In this document: in pieces, positions 1 through 6,530 of the stretch
Layout: each line of letters opens with the position of its first letter
How positions within the stretch are numbered: the first letter of the stretch is position 1
Source: an uncultured Eubacteriales bacterium
GTDB taxonomy: Bacteria; Bacillota; Clostridia; Oscillospirales; Oscillospiraceae
Assembly (NCBI GenBank): GCA_900554625.1
Contig: USHP01000082.1
Coordinates: 1 to 7,725, forward strand
Direction of reading: 5' to 3'
DNA length: 7,725 nucleotides
Program-made: the position numbers and the translations under genes
Notes under the pieces: model-generated
Databases searched by the model: none
What the model saw: only the letters and a program-made list of their open reading frames with translations
Told to the model about the DNA's origin: nothing

Positions 1-755
1 GCAGCAATACCTTCTACTACAGCAAAATTGGAGCTGGTAAAGAAGAAACCCAGCCCATCAACATGCAGGCCGTAACCAGCGCAAAAACCGGCGCTCAGAG
101 CATCGGTGTTACCTGCAAGTATGAATACGTTGACGGCAATCGGCGTGCCACCACTACTGCTGAGGTGAAATTATCCGTTCCGGTGGTACAGCCGGATCGC
201 TTCCAGGTTAACGCACCCATGCTGCCGGAGAATATTCAGTCCGGGGAGGAAACATTGATTTCCTTGTCCTATGTCAACAAAGGAAAAGCCGACGTGAGCA
301 ACGTGGAAGCCACATTGGAAGGAGATGTGGAAGCCGTGGCAAAAGTACAGTACCTGGGAAATTTTGAACCGGGGAAAAGCGGCAGTATCGGCTTTGCCTT
401 CACGCCCCAAGAACCGGGAAAAACGGATATTACCCTGAAAATCCAGTATGAAGATTCCAGCCAGGAAATCCATACGCTGACCTTCCCTCTGACCCTGGAT
501 GTTCAGGAGCCGATGATGGACTTTGAAGGGGAGCTGGATTTAGCGGATGCGCCAACGGAAGGAAAGCTTTCTGTGTGGCTGTTTGTAATCCCGGGGATTC
601 TGGTGCTGGCTGGTGCCGGCGGGTGGTTTTACCTGAAAAAACGCCGTTCCGGCAAAAAAGTGGATGAGACAAACCTGGACTGGAACGACTGGGAGGACGA
701 AACGGATGCGCAGGGATGGAATGCTTCTGAAAATCCGGAGGAAACGAAGCCATGA
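1..755 (+). CDS. CARDB/COG1361-like extracellular protein with C-terminal membrane anchor (5'-partial)
   Basis: The reading frame is open from the left edge (first full codon at 3), so the N-terminus lies outside the window; about 250 residues are visible. A beta-rich stretch encoded at about 190-500 has the pattern of a CARDB or COG1361 S-layer-type Ig-like domain: a segment like NIQSGEETLISLSYVNKGK, then GNFEPGKSGSIGFAFTPQEPG. A single hydrophobic helix (WLFVIPGILVLAGAGGWFY, about 569-632) is followed by KKRRSGKK, which predicts the domain outside and a short acidic, Trp-containing tail inside. The stop overlaps the start of the ABC permease gene by ATGA (752-755), implying translational coupling. 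Inference: an accessory or substrate-contacting partner of the permease, perhaps in the role played by the adaptor in MacAB systems, although no MFP-type fold is visible. Function unknown; the anchor and partial status are secure. Confidence 0.8.
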   Translation, partial: SNTFYYSKIGAGKEETQPINMQAVTSAKTGAQSIGVTCKYEYVDGNRRATTTAEVKLSVPVVQPDRFQVNAPMLPENIQSGEETLISLSYVNKGKADVSNVEATLEGDVEAVAKVQYLGNFEPGKSGSIGFAFTPQEPGKTDITLKIQYEDSSQEIHTLTFPLTLDVQEPMMDFEGELDLADAPTEGKLSVWLFVIPGILVLAGAGGWFYLKKRRSGKKVDETNLDWNDWEDETDAQGWNASENPEETKP

Positions 756-2101
756 AGCACCAGGATATCATGCGCATGTGCCTGCAAAATCTGCTCCGAC
801 GGAAATCCAGAACGCTGCTGACGCTGCTGGGTGTTCTCATTGGGTGCTGTTCCATTGTCATCATGGTTTCCATTGGCATGGGCACAGCAGAGTCGCAGAA
901 GAAGATGCTGGCGGAAATGGGGGATCTGACCATTATTACGGTCACCCCCAAAAACAGCGGAACCAAAAAAGAAAAACTGACGGACAAAACCCTGAAAAGT
1001 CTGAAAGCCATGGATAATGTGGTGGCGGTTACGCCCAAAATTTCCTTGGACGATTACGATGTTACAGTTAAACTCTTTGCCGGAATCAATGACCGCTATG
1101 TGGCCGACTGGTCATCGGTGGCCGGAATTGATACAAACGAGCTGGAAAAAATGGGATACCAGCAGATTTCCGGCAGCGGAATCACACGTTCCGGGGAGAT
1201 GCTGGCGGGAGAATTTGTGGCGTACAACTTTGCTGATACCTTCCGCCCCGAGGGCAGCAATATGGTGGACCGATGGAGCGGGGGATTTGACGATCAGGGA
1301 AATCCCATCAATGTACCCGACCCATATTTTGATGCCGGAAAAACCCCCATTACTGTGCAAATTGAGGCGAACAATAAAACCATCCGTCGGGAATTGCAGC
1401 CCAAAGGAATCCTGAAGGAAGACAATGCCAAAGGAGGGGAGACATCCTACGGCCTGGTTATGGGCATTGGAGATCTTCGGGATATGCTGGAGCAGCTTCA
1501 GGAGCCGGGAAAGCGGGATGCCGGTTATAAAACCGTCCTGGTAAAGGTATCCGACATTACCAAAGTGGCGGAAGTGGAAAAACAGATTCGCCAGATGAAC
1601 TTTTCCACCTCCTCCATGGAAAGCATCCGGGAACCTATGGAGCGGGAAGCCCGTCAGAAGCAGATGATGCTGGGCGGTCTGGGCGGTATCTCCTTGTTTG
1701 TTGCGGCACTGGGAATTACCAATACCATGATTATGTCCATTTCTGAGCGCACCCGGGAAATCGGAATTATGAAGTCCTTGGGCTGCTATGTCCGGGATAT
1801 CCGGATTCTGTTCTTGTCGGAAGCCGGTGCCATTGGTCTGCTGGGAGGCATAGTGGGAAGCGTGATCAGTATGATTATCGCCGTGGTCATCAATCTGATT
1901 TCCTTCGGAATGCCGCCTACACCGGAGTACCTCTGGGCGGCGATTGCAGGAAGTGAATCCGTGACACGGGTCTGTGTGGTACCGCCCTGGCTGCTTCTGT
2001 CGGCCATTGTATTCTCCGTTGGCATCGGCCTGGGATCGGGATACTATCCGGCCAATAAAGCGGTGCAGATTTCTGCACTGGAGGCCATCAAATCCAACTG
2101 A
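752..2101 (+). CDS. ABC transporter permease, MacB/FtsX family
   Basis: The 449-residue protein has the MacB-type architecture. One N-terminal membrane helix (about residues 21-44) is followed by a large extracytoplasmic domain (about 45-305) and three C-terminal helices (about 307-329, 357-384, 411-432). The cytoplasmic loop SERTREIGIMKSLG (331-344) is the conserved coupling segment that contacts the ATPase. The C-terminus GYYPANKAVQISALEAIKSN matches the family's G-x-x-P-A-x-x-A ending. Start is ATG 752, preceded by GGAGGA at 737-742 and overlapping the upstream stop by 4 bp. MacB-family proteins usually act as mechanotransmission pumps that export peptides, antibiotics or lipoproteins rather than as classical channels. 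No ATPase domain is fused here, so a separate nucleotide-binding subunit is required and is not in the window; it is probably upstream. Substrate cannot be assigned. Confidence 0.92.
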   Translation: MKHQDIMRMCLQNLLRRKSRTLLTLLGVLIGCCSIVIMVSIGMGTAESQKKMLAEMGDLTIITVTPKNSGTKKEKLTDKTLKSLKAMDNVVAVTPKISLDDYDVTVKLFAGINDRYVADWSSVAGIDTNELEKMGYQQISGSGITRSGEMLAGEFVAYNFADTFRPEGSNMVDRWSGGFDDQGNPINVPDPYFDAGKTPITVQIEANNKTIRRELQPKGILKEDNAKGGETSYGLVMGIGDLRDMLEQLQEPGKRDAGYKTVLVKVSDITKVAEVEKQIRQMNFSTSSMESIREPMEREARQKQMMLGGLGGISLFVAALGITNTMIMSISERTREIGIMKSLGCYVRDIRILFLSEAGAIGLLGGIVGSVISMIIAVVINLISFGMPPTPEYLWAAIAGSESVTRVCVVPPWLLLSAIVFSVGIGLGSGYYPANKAVQISALEAIKSN

Positions 2102-2124
2102 CCCGGCCTGAGAAGGAACCTGCC

Positions 2125-2153
2125 TTGCTATTTCCAATGAACAATGCTACAAT
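2125..2153 (+). promoter_or_regulatory. Sigma-A-type promoter for the zinc-ribbon membrane protein gene
   Basis: TTGCTA (2125-2130) and TACAAT (2148-2153) are separated by 17 bp, and TGC immediately before the -10 makes it an extended -10 (TGnTACAAT). The predicted transcription start is near 2160, giving a leader of about 40 nt before the TTG start at 2199. It lies in the 97-bp gap after the permease gene, so the small gene has its own promoter. Confidence 0.65.
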
Positions 2154-2198
2154 GAAGAAAACTTCCCTTTGATAAAACGCCAAATGGAGGGGATTGCA

Positions 2199-2471
2199 TT
2201 GTTTTATTGGATTGCCGCTGCTTTTTTTCTGGTTACGCTGGTTTTGACGGTATTGACGGAAAACATCGCCCTGCCGCTGGTCCTGGGTGTTGTATTTGTG
2301 GTGGTGCTCACCATTTTGGGTGAACTGTTCCGCAATTCTGAGGATGCAGACCAGCAGAGAAAGGGCACAAGCCGCCGCTGCCCCCATTGCGGCAGTCCGG
2401 TTACCCTGCAGGGAAACCGCTGGGAATGCGGTTGGTGCGGGGATCACGGAGACGTGTCTTCCTTGAAATGA
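2199..2471 (+). CDS. Small two-helix membrane protein with C-terminal C4 zinc ribbon (TTG start)
   Basis: A 90-residue protein. Two hydrophobic helices (about residues 2-19 and 24-43) are followed by a polar linker and a zinc ribbon, CPHCGSP...WECGWCG, with Cys61, Cys64, Cys77 and Cys80 as probable metal ligands. The start chosen is TTG 2199, because GGAGGGG at 2186-2192 sits 6 nt before it and the protein then opens directly with a membrane helix. In-frame ATG 2184 and TTG 2169 are upstream but lack a good ribosome site, and ATG 2184 overlaps the Shine-Dalgarno itself. The ribbon should face the cytoplasm if both helices cross the membrane with N-in topology. No specific family is recognised; similar TM plus zinc-ribbon proteins are common in Clostridia without known function. 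The gene has its own promoter and a terminator downstream. Confidence 0.75.
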   Translation: MFYWIAAAFFLVTLVLTVLTENIALPLVLGVVFVVVLTILGELFRNSEDADQQRKGTSRRCPHCGSPVTLQGNRWECGWCGDHGDVSSLK

Positions 2472-2472
2472 A

Positions 2473-2497
2473 AGTCTTTTCCAATCAGGAAAAGACT
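2473..2497 (+). other. Perfect 10-bp stem-loop at the 3' end of the zinc-ribbon gene
   Basis: AGTCTTTTCC (2473-2482) and GGAAAAGACT (2488-2497) are exact inverted repeats around a 5-nt loop (AATCA). The stem starts 2 nt after the TGA stop. No T-tract follows on the plus strand, so it is not a canonical terminator by itself. It may be a 3'-end stabilising or processing structure placed before the stronger terminator at 2531. Confidence 0.55.
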
Positions 2498-2530
2498 CCG
2501 CGGGGTAATGTCGCCCAAAAACAGAAAATA

Positions 2531-2588
2531 CGCCGGCTTTCGGTGCGGTTGTGAAACCTGCCACCGGAAGTCGGCGCTTGTTTTATTT
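2531..2588 (+). terminator. Rho-independent terminator between convergent genes, probably bidirectional
   Basis: Arms 2531-2545 (CGCCGGCTTTCGGTG) and 2562-2576 (CACCGGAAGTCGGCG) form a continuous 15-bp stem on the plus-strand RNA, with two G-U pairs (2536:2571 and 2540:2567). GGTT (2547-2550) and AACC (2555-2558) extend it towards a GTGA loop. The tail CTTGTTTTATTTT follows at 2577-2589. On the minus strand the same hairpin has two A-C mismatches but is followed by TATTTTCTGTTTTTGG, so it can also stop the operon that ends at 2589. Confidence 0.75.
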
Positions 2589-3341
2589 TCAGTCCAAAGC
2601 CTGGTATTGGGCATCGGTGACCGGCTCCAGCCACTGATTGGCACAGTTTTCTCCCGGAACTTCCACCGCAAGGTGGGAAAACCAGCACTCCGGCGCTGCA
2701 CCGTGCCAATGCTTCACCCCAGCGGGAATATTGACCACATCGCCGGGAACCAGACGCTGCGCCGGTTTTCCCCATTCCTGGTAGTACCCTTCACCGGCCA
2801 CGCAGATGAGAATCTGTCCGCCCCCGTGGCTTGCCTGATGAATATGCCAGTTGTTCCGGCATTTGGGAGCAAAGGTTACGTTGTAGATGCCCACCTGATC
2901 TGTCGACAGGGGAGCCAGGAAGCTTTCTCCGGTAAAATACTGGGAAAATCCGGTATTGGGCTGACCGATGGGGAAAATCATGGCGTTTTGGTGGGCTGCC
3001 TTTTCGTCATCCTCACTGCCGGTGGAATACACATCTTTTGCCATGTGAAATGCAGCCCAGGCTTTTGGCCAACCGGCGTAGAAAGCGGCGTGGGTTAGAA
3101 TTTCGGCCATTTCGGTTCTGGTGATGCCATTCTTTTTTGCATTCATCAGATGATACCGGAAAGAATCGTCAATCAATCCCTGGGACATCAAAGATACCAC
3201 CGTCACCAGACATCGATCCCGCAAGGAAAGCAAACCTTCCCGGCTCCATACTTCCCCGAACAGAACATCGTCGTTAAGCTGGGCAAATTTCGGGGCGAAT
3301 TCTCCCAATACATCCCGTCCTGCCGTTTGTTTTACAGCCAT
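2589..3341 (-). CDS. Carboxymuconolactone decarboxylase-family / cupin fusion protein
   Basis: A 250-residue two-domain protein and the last gene of the minus-strand operon. Residues about 1-105 are a CMD/PcaC-like helical domain (LSLRDRCLVTVVSL, then FRYHLMNAKKNGITRTEMAEILTHAAFYAGWPKA); the AhpD-type CxxC is absent, so peroxidase chemistry of that kind is not expected. Residues about 150-230 are a cupin. Motif 1 is WHIHQASHGGGQ...VAGEG with His166 and His168, and motif 2 is GDVVNIPAGVKHWH with His211. The usual glutamate ligand of motif 1 falls at Gln176. Start is ATG 3341 with AGGAGG 10 nt upstream. PcaC acts on gamma-carboxymuconolactone in protocatechuate breakdown, but no other pathway gene is here, so that activity is not implied. 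A metal-dependent enzyme acting on a small electrophilic or aromatic compound is a reasonable guess. Domain assignment is firm; reaction unknown. Confidence 0.87.
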   Translation of the reverse strand: MAVKQTAGRDVLGEFAPKFAQLNDDVLFGEVWSREGLLSLRDRCLVTVVSLMSQGLIDDSFRYHLMNAKKNGITRTEMAEILTHAAFYAGWPKAWAAFHMAKDVYSTGSEDDEKAAHQNAMIFPIGQPNTGFSQYFTGESFLAPLSTDQVGIYNVTFAPKCRNNWHIHQASHGGGQILICVAGEGYYQEWGKPAQRLVPGDVVNIPAGVKHWHGAAPECWFSHLAVEVPGENCANQWLEPVTDAQYQALD

Positions 3342-3370
3342 GAATCATTCCTCCTGTCATGTAAATGCGT

Positions 3371-3610
3371 TTATTTTCCCATCAAACCTTTTTCAAGCTT
3401 GTAGAGCAAAAAATCCAGACAGTCAATTTTCCTCTGCTGATCGTGCAGATCATCCATCAGACAGAAGCGATAGTTGGAAAGCAGCTGACGAAGTTCTGCG
3501 GTTTTGTTTTGCCGGAGCAAAGCAAGACACGCATTTGCGGTGCTGCAATCACACCCGGCATCCAGCAGGTTCTGATACAGCGTCCCCCAGGTGTCCGATA
3601 CTTCCGCCAT
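3371..3610 (-). CDS. Small helical protein of unknown function, Cys-rich
   Basis: A 79-residue, predicted all-helical protein with five cysteines (20, 22, 28, 50, 64), including the pair GCDC. The C-terminal half (LMDDLHDQQRKIDCLDFLLY) resembles the dimerising helix at the C-terminus of many MerR-type regulators (a KIDCLDYLIY-like pattern), but there is no DNA-binding domain in front of it. Start is ATG 3610. Its ribosome site GGAGGAAT overlaps the 3' end of the lipoprotein gene, and only 3 nt separate the two genes, so it belongs to the operon and is surely translated. The CMD-cupin gene follows after 29 nt. I do not recognise a characterised family; a protein-protein interaction or redox-sensing accessory role is possible but speculative. 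Confidence 0.72.
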   Translation of the reverse strand: MAEVSDTWGTLYQNLLDAGCDCSTANACLALLRQNKTAELRQLLSNYRFCLMDDLHDQQRKIDCLDFLLYKLEKGLMGK

Positions 3611-3613
3611 CGG

Positions 3614-4120
3614 TTATTCCTCCGCTTCCAAAGAAAAGGTTACCTGGACACGGCCTTCTCCCAGCTTCTCTTTCAGGTCAGTGGTGTCGCGAATTTTGGC
3701 AAGTCTGGTAAAATTCCAGGTGTTGGTGCCATAATAGATGGTGATTTGGTTGCCTTGGTAGAGAATGACGTCACCCGGCTCCGTTGTAATCCGGGTATCG
3801 CTGGTAGCGATGGATGTACCCAAGGGGCCAACTTTTTCAAAACCGCCGTAATCCGTCATTTCTACCGTCACCGGCCCCTGCTGCAGCAGCTGCCGGAATG
3901 CTTCTGCGGAAGGATTGTCTGCAAAAACCGCATCCAGTTCCTGCTCACCAATGCTGATTTTCAAAATCGATTCCTCCTTGGGTTCACTTGCCTGGACGGT
4001 TGAAGCTGTGGCAGAGGGTGCCGTTTCCTGGCGGGTGTCGTTTTCCCCGCAGGCGCACAATGCCAAACAGGACAGCAGCGCCAACAGCACCGGCCATCTC
4101 TTTCTGTACAGATGCTTCAT
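3614..4120 (-). CDS. Lipoprotein with cyclophilin-like fold domain
   Basis: 168 residues. A type II signal peptide (KHLYRKR, hydrophobic core, then LCAC) gives a probable lipidated Cys24. A low-complexity Ser/Thr/Ala/Glu linker (about 26-50) would hold the domain off the membrane. Residues about 52-166 match the cyclophilin-like-fold family (Pfam Cyclophil_like type): SAEAFRQLL, MTDYGGFEKVG, and the signature TTEPGDVILYQGNQITIYYG (112-131), followed by WNFTRLAKI. This family has the cyclophilin beta-barrel, but prolyl isomerase activity is not established for it. The start overlaps the hydrolase stop by ATGA (4117-4120) and no strong Shine-Dalgarno precedes it, so translation probably depends on coupling. 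It is the only clearly extracytoplasmic member of the operon. Confidence is high for lipoprotein and fold, low for role. Confidence 0.87.
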   Translation of the reverse strand: MKHLYRKRWPVLLALLSCLALCACGENDTRQETAPSATASTVQASEPKEESILKISIGEQELDAVFADNPSAEAFRQLLQQGPVTVEMTDYGGFEKVGPLGTSIATSDTRITTEPGDVILYQGNQITIYYGTNTWNFTRLAKIRDTTDLKEKLGEGRVQVTFSLEAEE

Positions 4121-5091
4121 CTGAGATACCGCCGGAAGAAGGCTTCCATTTTGTCAAAGGGAATGATATCCTTCCGATCATACAGATCTGTGTGGACGGC
4201 ACCGGGGATGATCAGAAGTTCCTTGTTATCCCCGGTCAGCTTCTGGAAGGCATCCTTGCTGAAATAGCAGGAGTGAGCCTTTTCGCCGTGGATCATCAGC
4301 ACAGCGCTGCGGATTTCCTGACTGTACTGCAAAATGGGCATATTCAGGAAGGACAGGGAAGAGGTCACATTCCAGCCATCGTTGGAATTCAGGCTCCGGC
4401 TGTGATAGCCCCGTTTGGTTTTGTAATAGTCATAGTAATCCTTAACAAAGAACGGTGCATCCTCCGGCAGGGGATCGACCACACCGCCGGCTCTGGCGTA
4501 TGTTCCATTTTTGTAATCCAGTGTTCTCTGAGCATTGAGTGCTTTGCGCTTTTCGTGGCGGGATTCCTCGCTGTCCTCAGCGTCAAAATATCCCTTGGCG
4601 TTGACTCTTGTCATATCGTACATGGTTGCGGTAACCGTTGCCTTGATTCGGGTATCGATGGCGGCGGCGTTCAGGGCCATGCCGCCCCAACCGCAGATAC
4701 CGATGATGCCGATTTGCTCTGGGTCAACGTTATCCTGAATGGACAGAAAGTCTACTGCCGCCTGAAAGTCCTCCGTGTTGATATCCGGAGAAGCCACATA
4801 GCGGGGCATTCCACCGCTTTCTCCGGTAAAGGAAGGGTCAAAGGCCAGGGTCAGAAATCCCCGCTCTGCCATCTCCTGGGCATACAGTCCGGAGGACTGT
4901 TCTTTGACGGCACCGAAGGGACCGCAAACCGCAATGGCAGGCAGTTTCTGCGCTGCATTTTTGGGAGTGTAGAGATCCCCCGCCAGGGTGATGCCATAGC
5001 GGTTGTGAAAGGTAACCTTCCGGTGGCTCACATTCGGACTTTGGGGAAAGGTTTTATCCCATTCTTTCGTCAGATTCAGCTGCTCTTCCAT
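4117..5091 (-). CDS. Alpha/beta hydrolase, dienelactone hydrolase/YcjY-like
   Basis: A 324-residue cytoplasmic hydrolase with no signal peptide. Landmarks: an early strand-turn LPAIAVCGPFGAVKEQ (50-65; oxyanion region), the GFLTLAFDPSFTGESGG segment (78-94), a nucleophile-elbow region IGICGWGG (130-137), MIHGEKAHS (267-274) carrying the likely acid region, and PGAVHTDLYD (296-305) with the probable catalytic His300. At the elbow the usual Ser of G-x-S-x-G is absent. Cys133 is the plausible nucleophile, as in dienelactone hydrolase, although the spacing CGWGG differs from the DLH C-x-G-G pattern. Start is ATG 5091 with AAGGAG 5-10 nt upstream overlapping the preceding stop; it lies 11 nt after the flavoprotein gene. 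Its stop overlaps the lipoprotein start. Related proteins are annotated only as alpha/beta hydrolases; substrate unknown. Confidence 0.9.
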   Translation of the reverse strand: MEEQLNLTKEWDKTFPQSPNVSHRKVTFHNRYGITLAGDLYTPKNAAQKLPAIAVCGPFGAVKEQSSGLYAQEMAERGFLTLAFDPSFTGESGGMPRYVASPDINTEDFQAAVDFLSIQDNVDPEQIGIIGICGWGGMALNAAAIDTRIKATVTATMYDMTRVNAKGYFDAEDSEESRHEKRKALNAQRTLDYKNGTYARAGGVVDPLPEDAPFFVKDYYDYYKTKRGYHSRSLNSNDGWNVTSSLSFLNMPILQYSQEIRSAVLMIHGEKAHSCYFSKDAFQKLTGDNKELLIIPGAVHTDLYDRKDIIPFDKMEAFFRRYLR

Positions 5092-5102
5092 TGAAATCTC
5101 CT

Positions 5103-5645
5103 TTACTGAATTGCGGCGCCCAGATCGAAGGCTTCCTTCCGGGCGGGATGATTCTGGATTTCACCGGGGGCATTCACACCGCCGGCAAATACGGTTCCGG
5201 CCAGGCGGGCCTTTTCAAAGCAGGCAATCCAGCCTTGCAGGCCATGAATCGCCCCTTCCGGGGTGCTGGCTTCGTCTTCCGCTGCGGCGGTCAGCAGGTA
5301 GATGTCCCGGAATTGGTAATCGGAGCCATACAGCGGATTGGAGCGGTCCAGCATGGTTTTCATCTGACCGGACATTTCATAGTAGTAAATGGGGGTTGCA
5401 AAAACGATCACATCGCTGTTCAACATTTTTTCCACGATGGCATTGGAATCATCCGCAATAACACAGCGCTGGGTACGGATACAAGACAGGCATCCTTTGC
5501 AGAATCCAATGGTCTTGTCCCGAAGGGTGACTTTTTCTACGGTGTTTCCGGATTGCTGAGCACCACGGATAAAATCCTCTGCCAGCTGGTCGGAATTGCT
5601 GCCCTTTCTGGGGCTGGTGGAGATTACAAGAACTTTTTTGCTCAT
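5103..5645 (-). CDS. Flavodoxin-fold NAD(P)H-dependent FMN oxidoreductase, Isf-like
   Basis: 180 residues with a flavodoxin-like Rossmann start, VLVISTSPRKGSNSDQL (5-21); SPRKGSNS is the FMN phosphate loop. A second flavin-contacting segment, ATPIYYYEMSGQMKTMLDR, is at 83-101. Between them Cys49, Cys52, Cys55 and Cys61 form CX2CX2CX5C, the compact spacing used by the archaeal iron-sulfur flavoprotein Isf to bind a 4Fe-4S cluster, so a cluster is plausible here. Such proteins pass electrons from reduced nicotinamide or ferredoxin to quinones, oxygen or other acceptors. Start is ATG 5645 with AGAGG at 5654-5658; it lies 15 nt after the DUF3737 gene. Flavin binding is well supported; cluster occupancy and physiological acceptor are inferred. 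Confidence 0.9.
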   Translation of the reverse strand: MSKKVLVISTSPRKGSNSDQLAEDFIRGAQQSGNTVEKVTLRDKTIGFCKGCLSCIRTQRCVIADDSNAIVEKMLNSDVIVFATPIYYYEMSGQMKTMLDRSNPLYGSDYQFRDIYLLTAAAEDEASTPEGAIHGLQGWIACFEKARLAGTVFAGGVNAPGEIQNHPARKEAFDLGAAIQ

Positions 5646-5660
5646 ACATTTTACCTCTTT

Positions 5661-6530
5661 TCAGTGTGTTATGATGGGTTCTGCCGCAGCAGGTGTCCCT
5701 AGAAGTACAATCGCTGCCTTTGCATTGGGATCATCCAGAATCACTTCTCCCACCGACGGAAGAGAAATGGTGCCGGACAGGGGATTTTTGATGCTGATTA
5801 CGTCTGTGGTGATGGTGGCGTTTACTTGAGATTTTTCAAAGCACAGGTCGGTTTGCAGCATTTCGCAGTCAATCAGAGTCAAGTTTTTGCAGTAGCAAAA
5901 GGGCTGGGTGCCGATGATTGTGCAGTTGATGAGCGTCAGACCGTCAGAATACCAGGCCAGGTACTCGCCCTTGACCACGCTGTTTTTCACGGTCACGTTG
6001 CGGGCATGCCAGAATGCGTCCTTGGTGTCAAGATTTGCGTTCTCAATGGTGACATTCTGGGTGTACTGGAAGGAGTATTTTCCCTGAAACTGAACATCAC
6101 AAAGATGCAGATTTTCTCCCCGCATCAGAAAATACTCACTTTCCGCCTGGCTCCGGGTCATATGCAAACCCCGCACCGACCAGCCGAACTCAGCCGAGCG
6201 GATATCACAGTCGGAGATGGTTACATTGCGGCATTCCCGCAGGGCCTTGATTCCATGAAGTTTCGTACCCGCAATGGTTACGTCCTCAGAGTACCACAGT
6301 GCTGCCCGGCAGGCTGGTGTCAGCTCGCACTGTGAAAGCCGCAGGTTGTGGTCATGCCAGAAGGGGTAGCGGAGATTGCACAGACAATGTTCCGCCTGTA
6401 TGTTCCGGCATTCTTTCAAAGCGCTTTCCCCGTCGGCCGAGCCGTCAAAGGCGCAGTTTTTCAGAATCAGGTCTTGCTGTCCGTAAAGCGCCCGCTCCAT
6501 ATCATAAGTTTGATTTTCAATTTGTGTCAT
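5661..6530 (-). CDS. DUF3737 family protein, right-handed beta-helix
   Basis: First gene of the operon, 289 residues. It is built of roughly 20-residue repeats from about residue 20 to 235, each with a core such as NVTIENANLDTKDAFWHAR, LTLINCTIIGTQPFCYCKN or LTLIDCEMLQTDLCF. This is the signature of a right-handed parallel beta-helix and matches the DUF3737 family, which opens with IENQTYDMERALYG. It has no signal peptide, so it should be cytoplasmic. Start chosen is ATG 6530 because AGGAGGAAACC lies directly upstream (6531-6541); an in-frame ATG at 6548 would place that ribosome site inside the gene. Members of this family often occur beside flavoproteins and hydrolases, but no function is established. 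The many aromatic residues at repeat turns (FWHD, ALWY, FGWS, AFWHA, LAWYS) suggest a ligand- or sugar-binding face. That is inference only. Confidence 0.9.
   Translation of the reverse strand: MTQIENQTYDMERALYGQQDLILKNCAFDGSADGESALKECRNIQAEHCLCNLRYPFWHDHNLRLSQCELTPACRAALWYSEDVTIAGTKLHGIKALRECRNVTISDCDIRSAEFGWSVRGLHMTRSQAESEYFLMRGENLHLCDVQFQGKYSFQYTQNVTIENANLDTKDAFWHARNVTVKNSVVKGEYLAWYSDGLTLINCTIIGTQPFCYCKNLTLIDCEMLQTDLCFEKSQVNATITTDVISIKNPLSGTISLPSVGEVILDDPNAKAAIVLLGTPAAAEPIITH

Noticed and set aside
2104..2124. GGC...GCC hairpin after the permease gene
   Set aside because: Only a few base pairs form and no T-tract follows; not a supportable terminator.
1112..2137. 341-codon minus-strand open frame
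   Set aside because: It is antisense to the MacB-type permease; the translation is rich in His/Gln/Arg and low-complexity, typical of a shadow frame.
2134..2156. Three CAATG repeats upstream of the zinc-ribbon gene
   Set aside because: Too short and irregularly spaced; they coincide with the promoter and are expected by chance in AT-rich DNA.
2508..3098. 196-codon plus-strand open frame
   Set aside because: It runs through the terminator hairpin and is antisense to the CMD-cupin gene, with no domain of its own.
3988..5094. Long 368-codon plus-strand open frame
   Set aside because: It lies antisense to the lipoprotein and hydrolase genes, whose products are clearly recognisable. Its translation shows no family and it has no fitting ribosome site.
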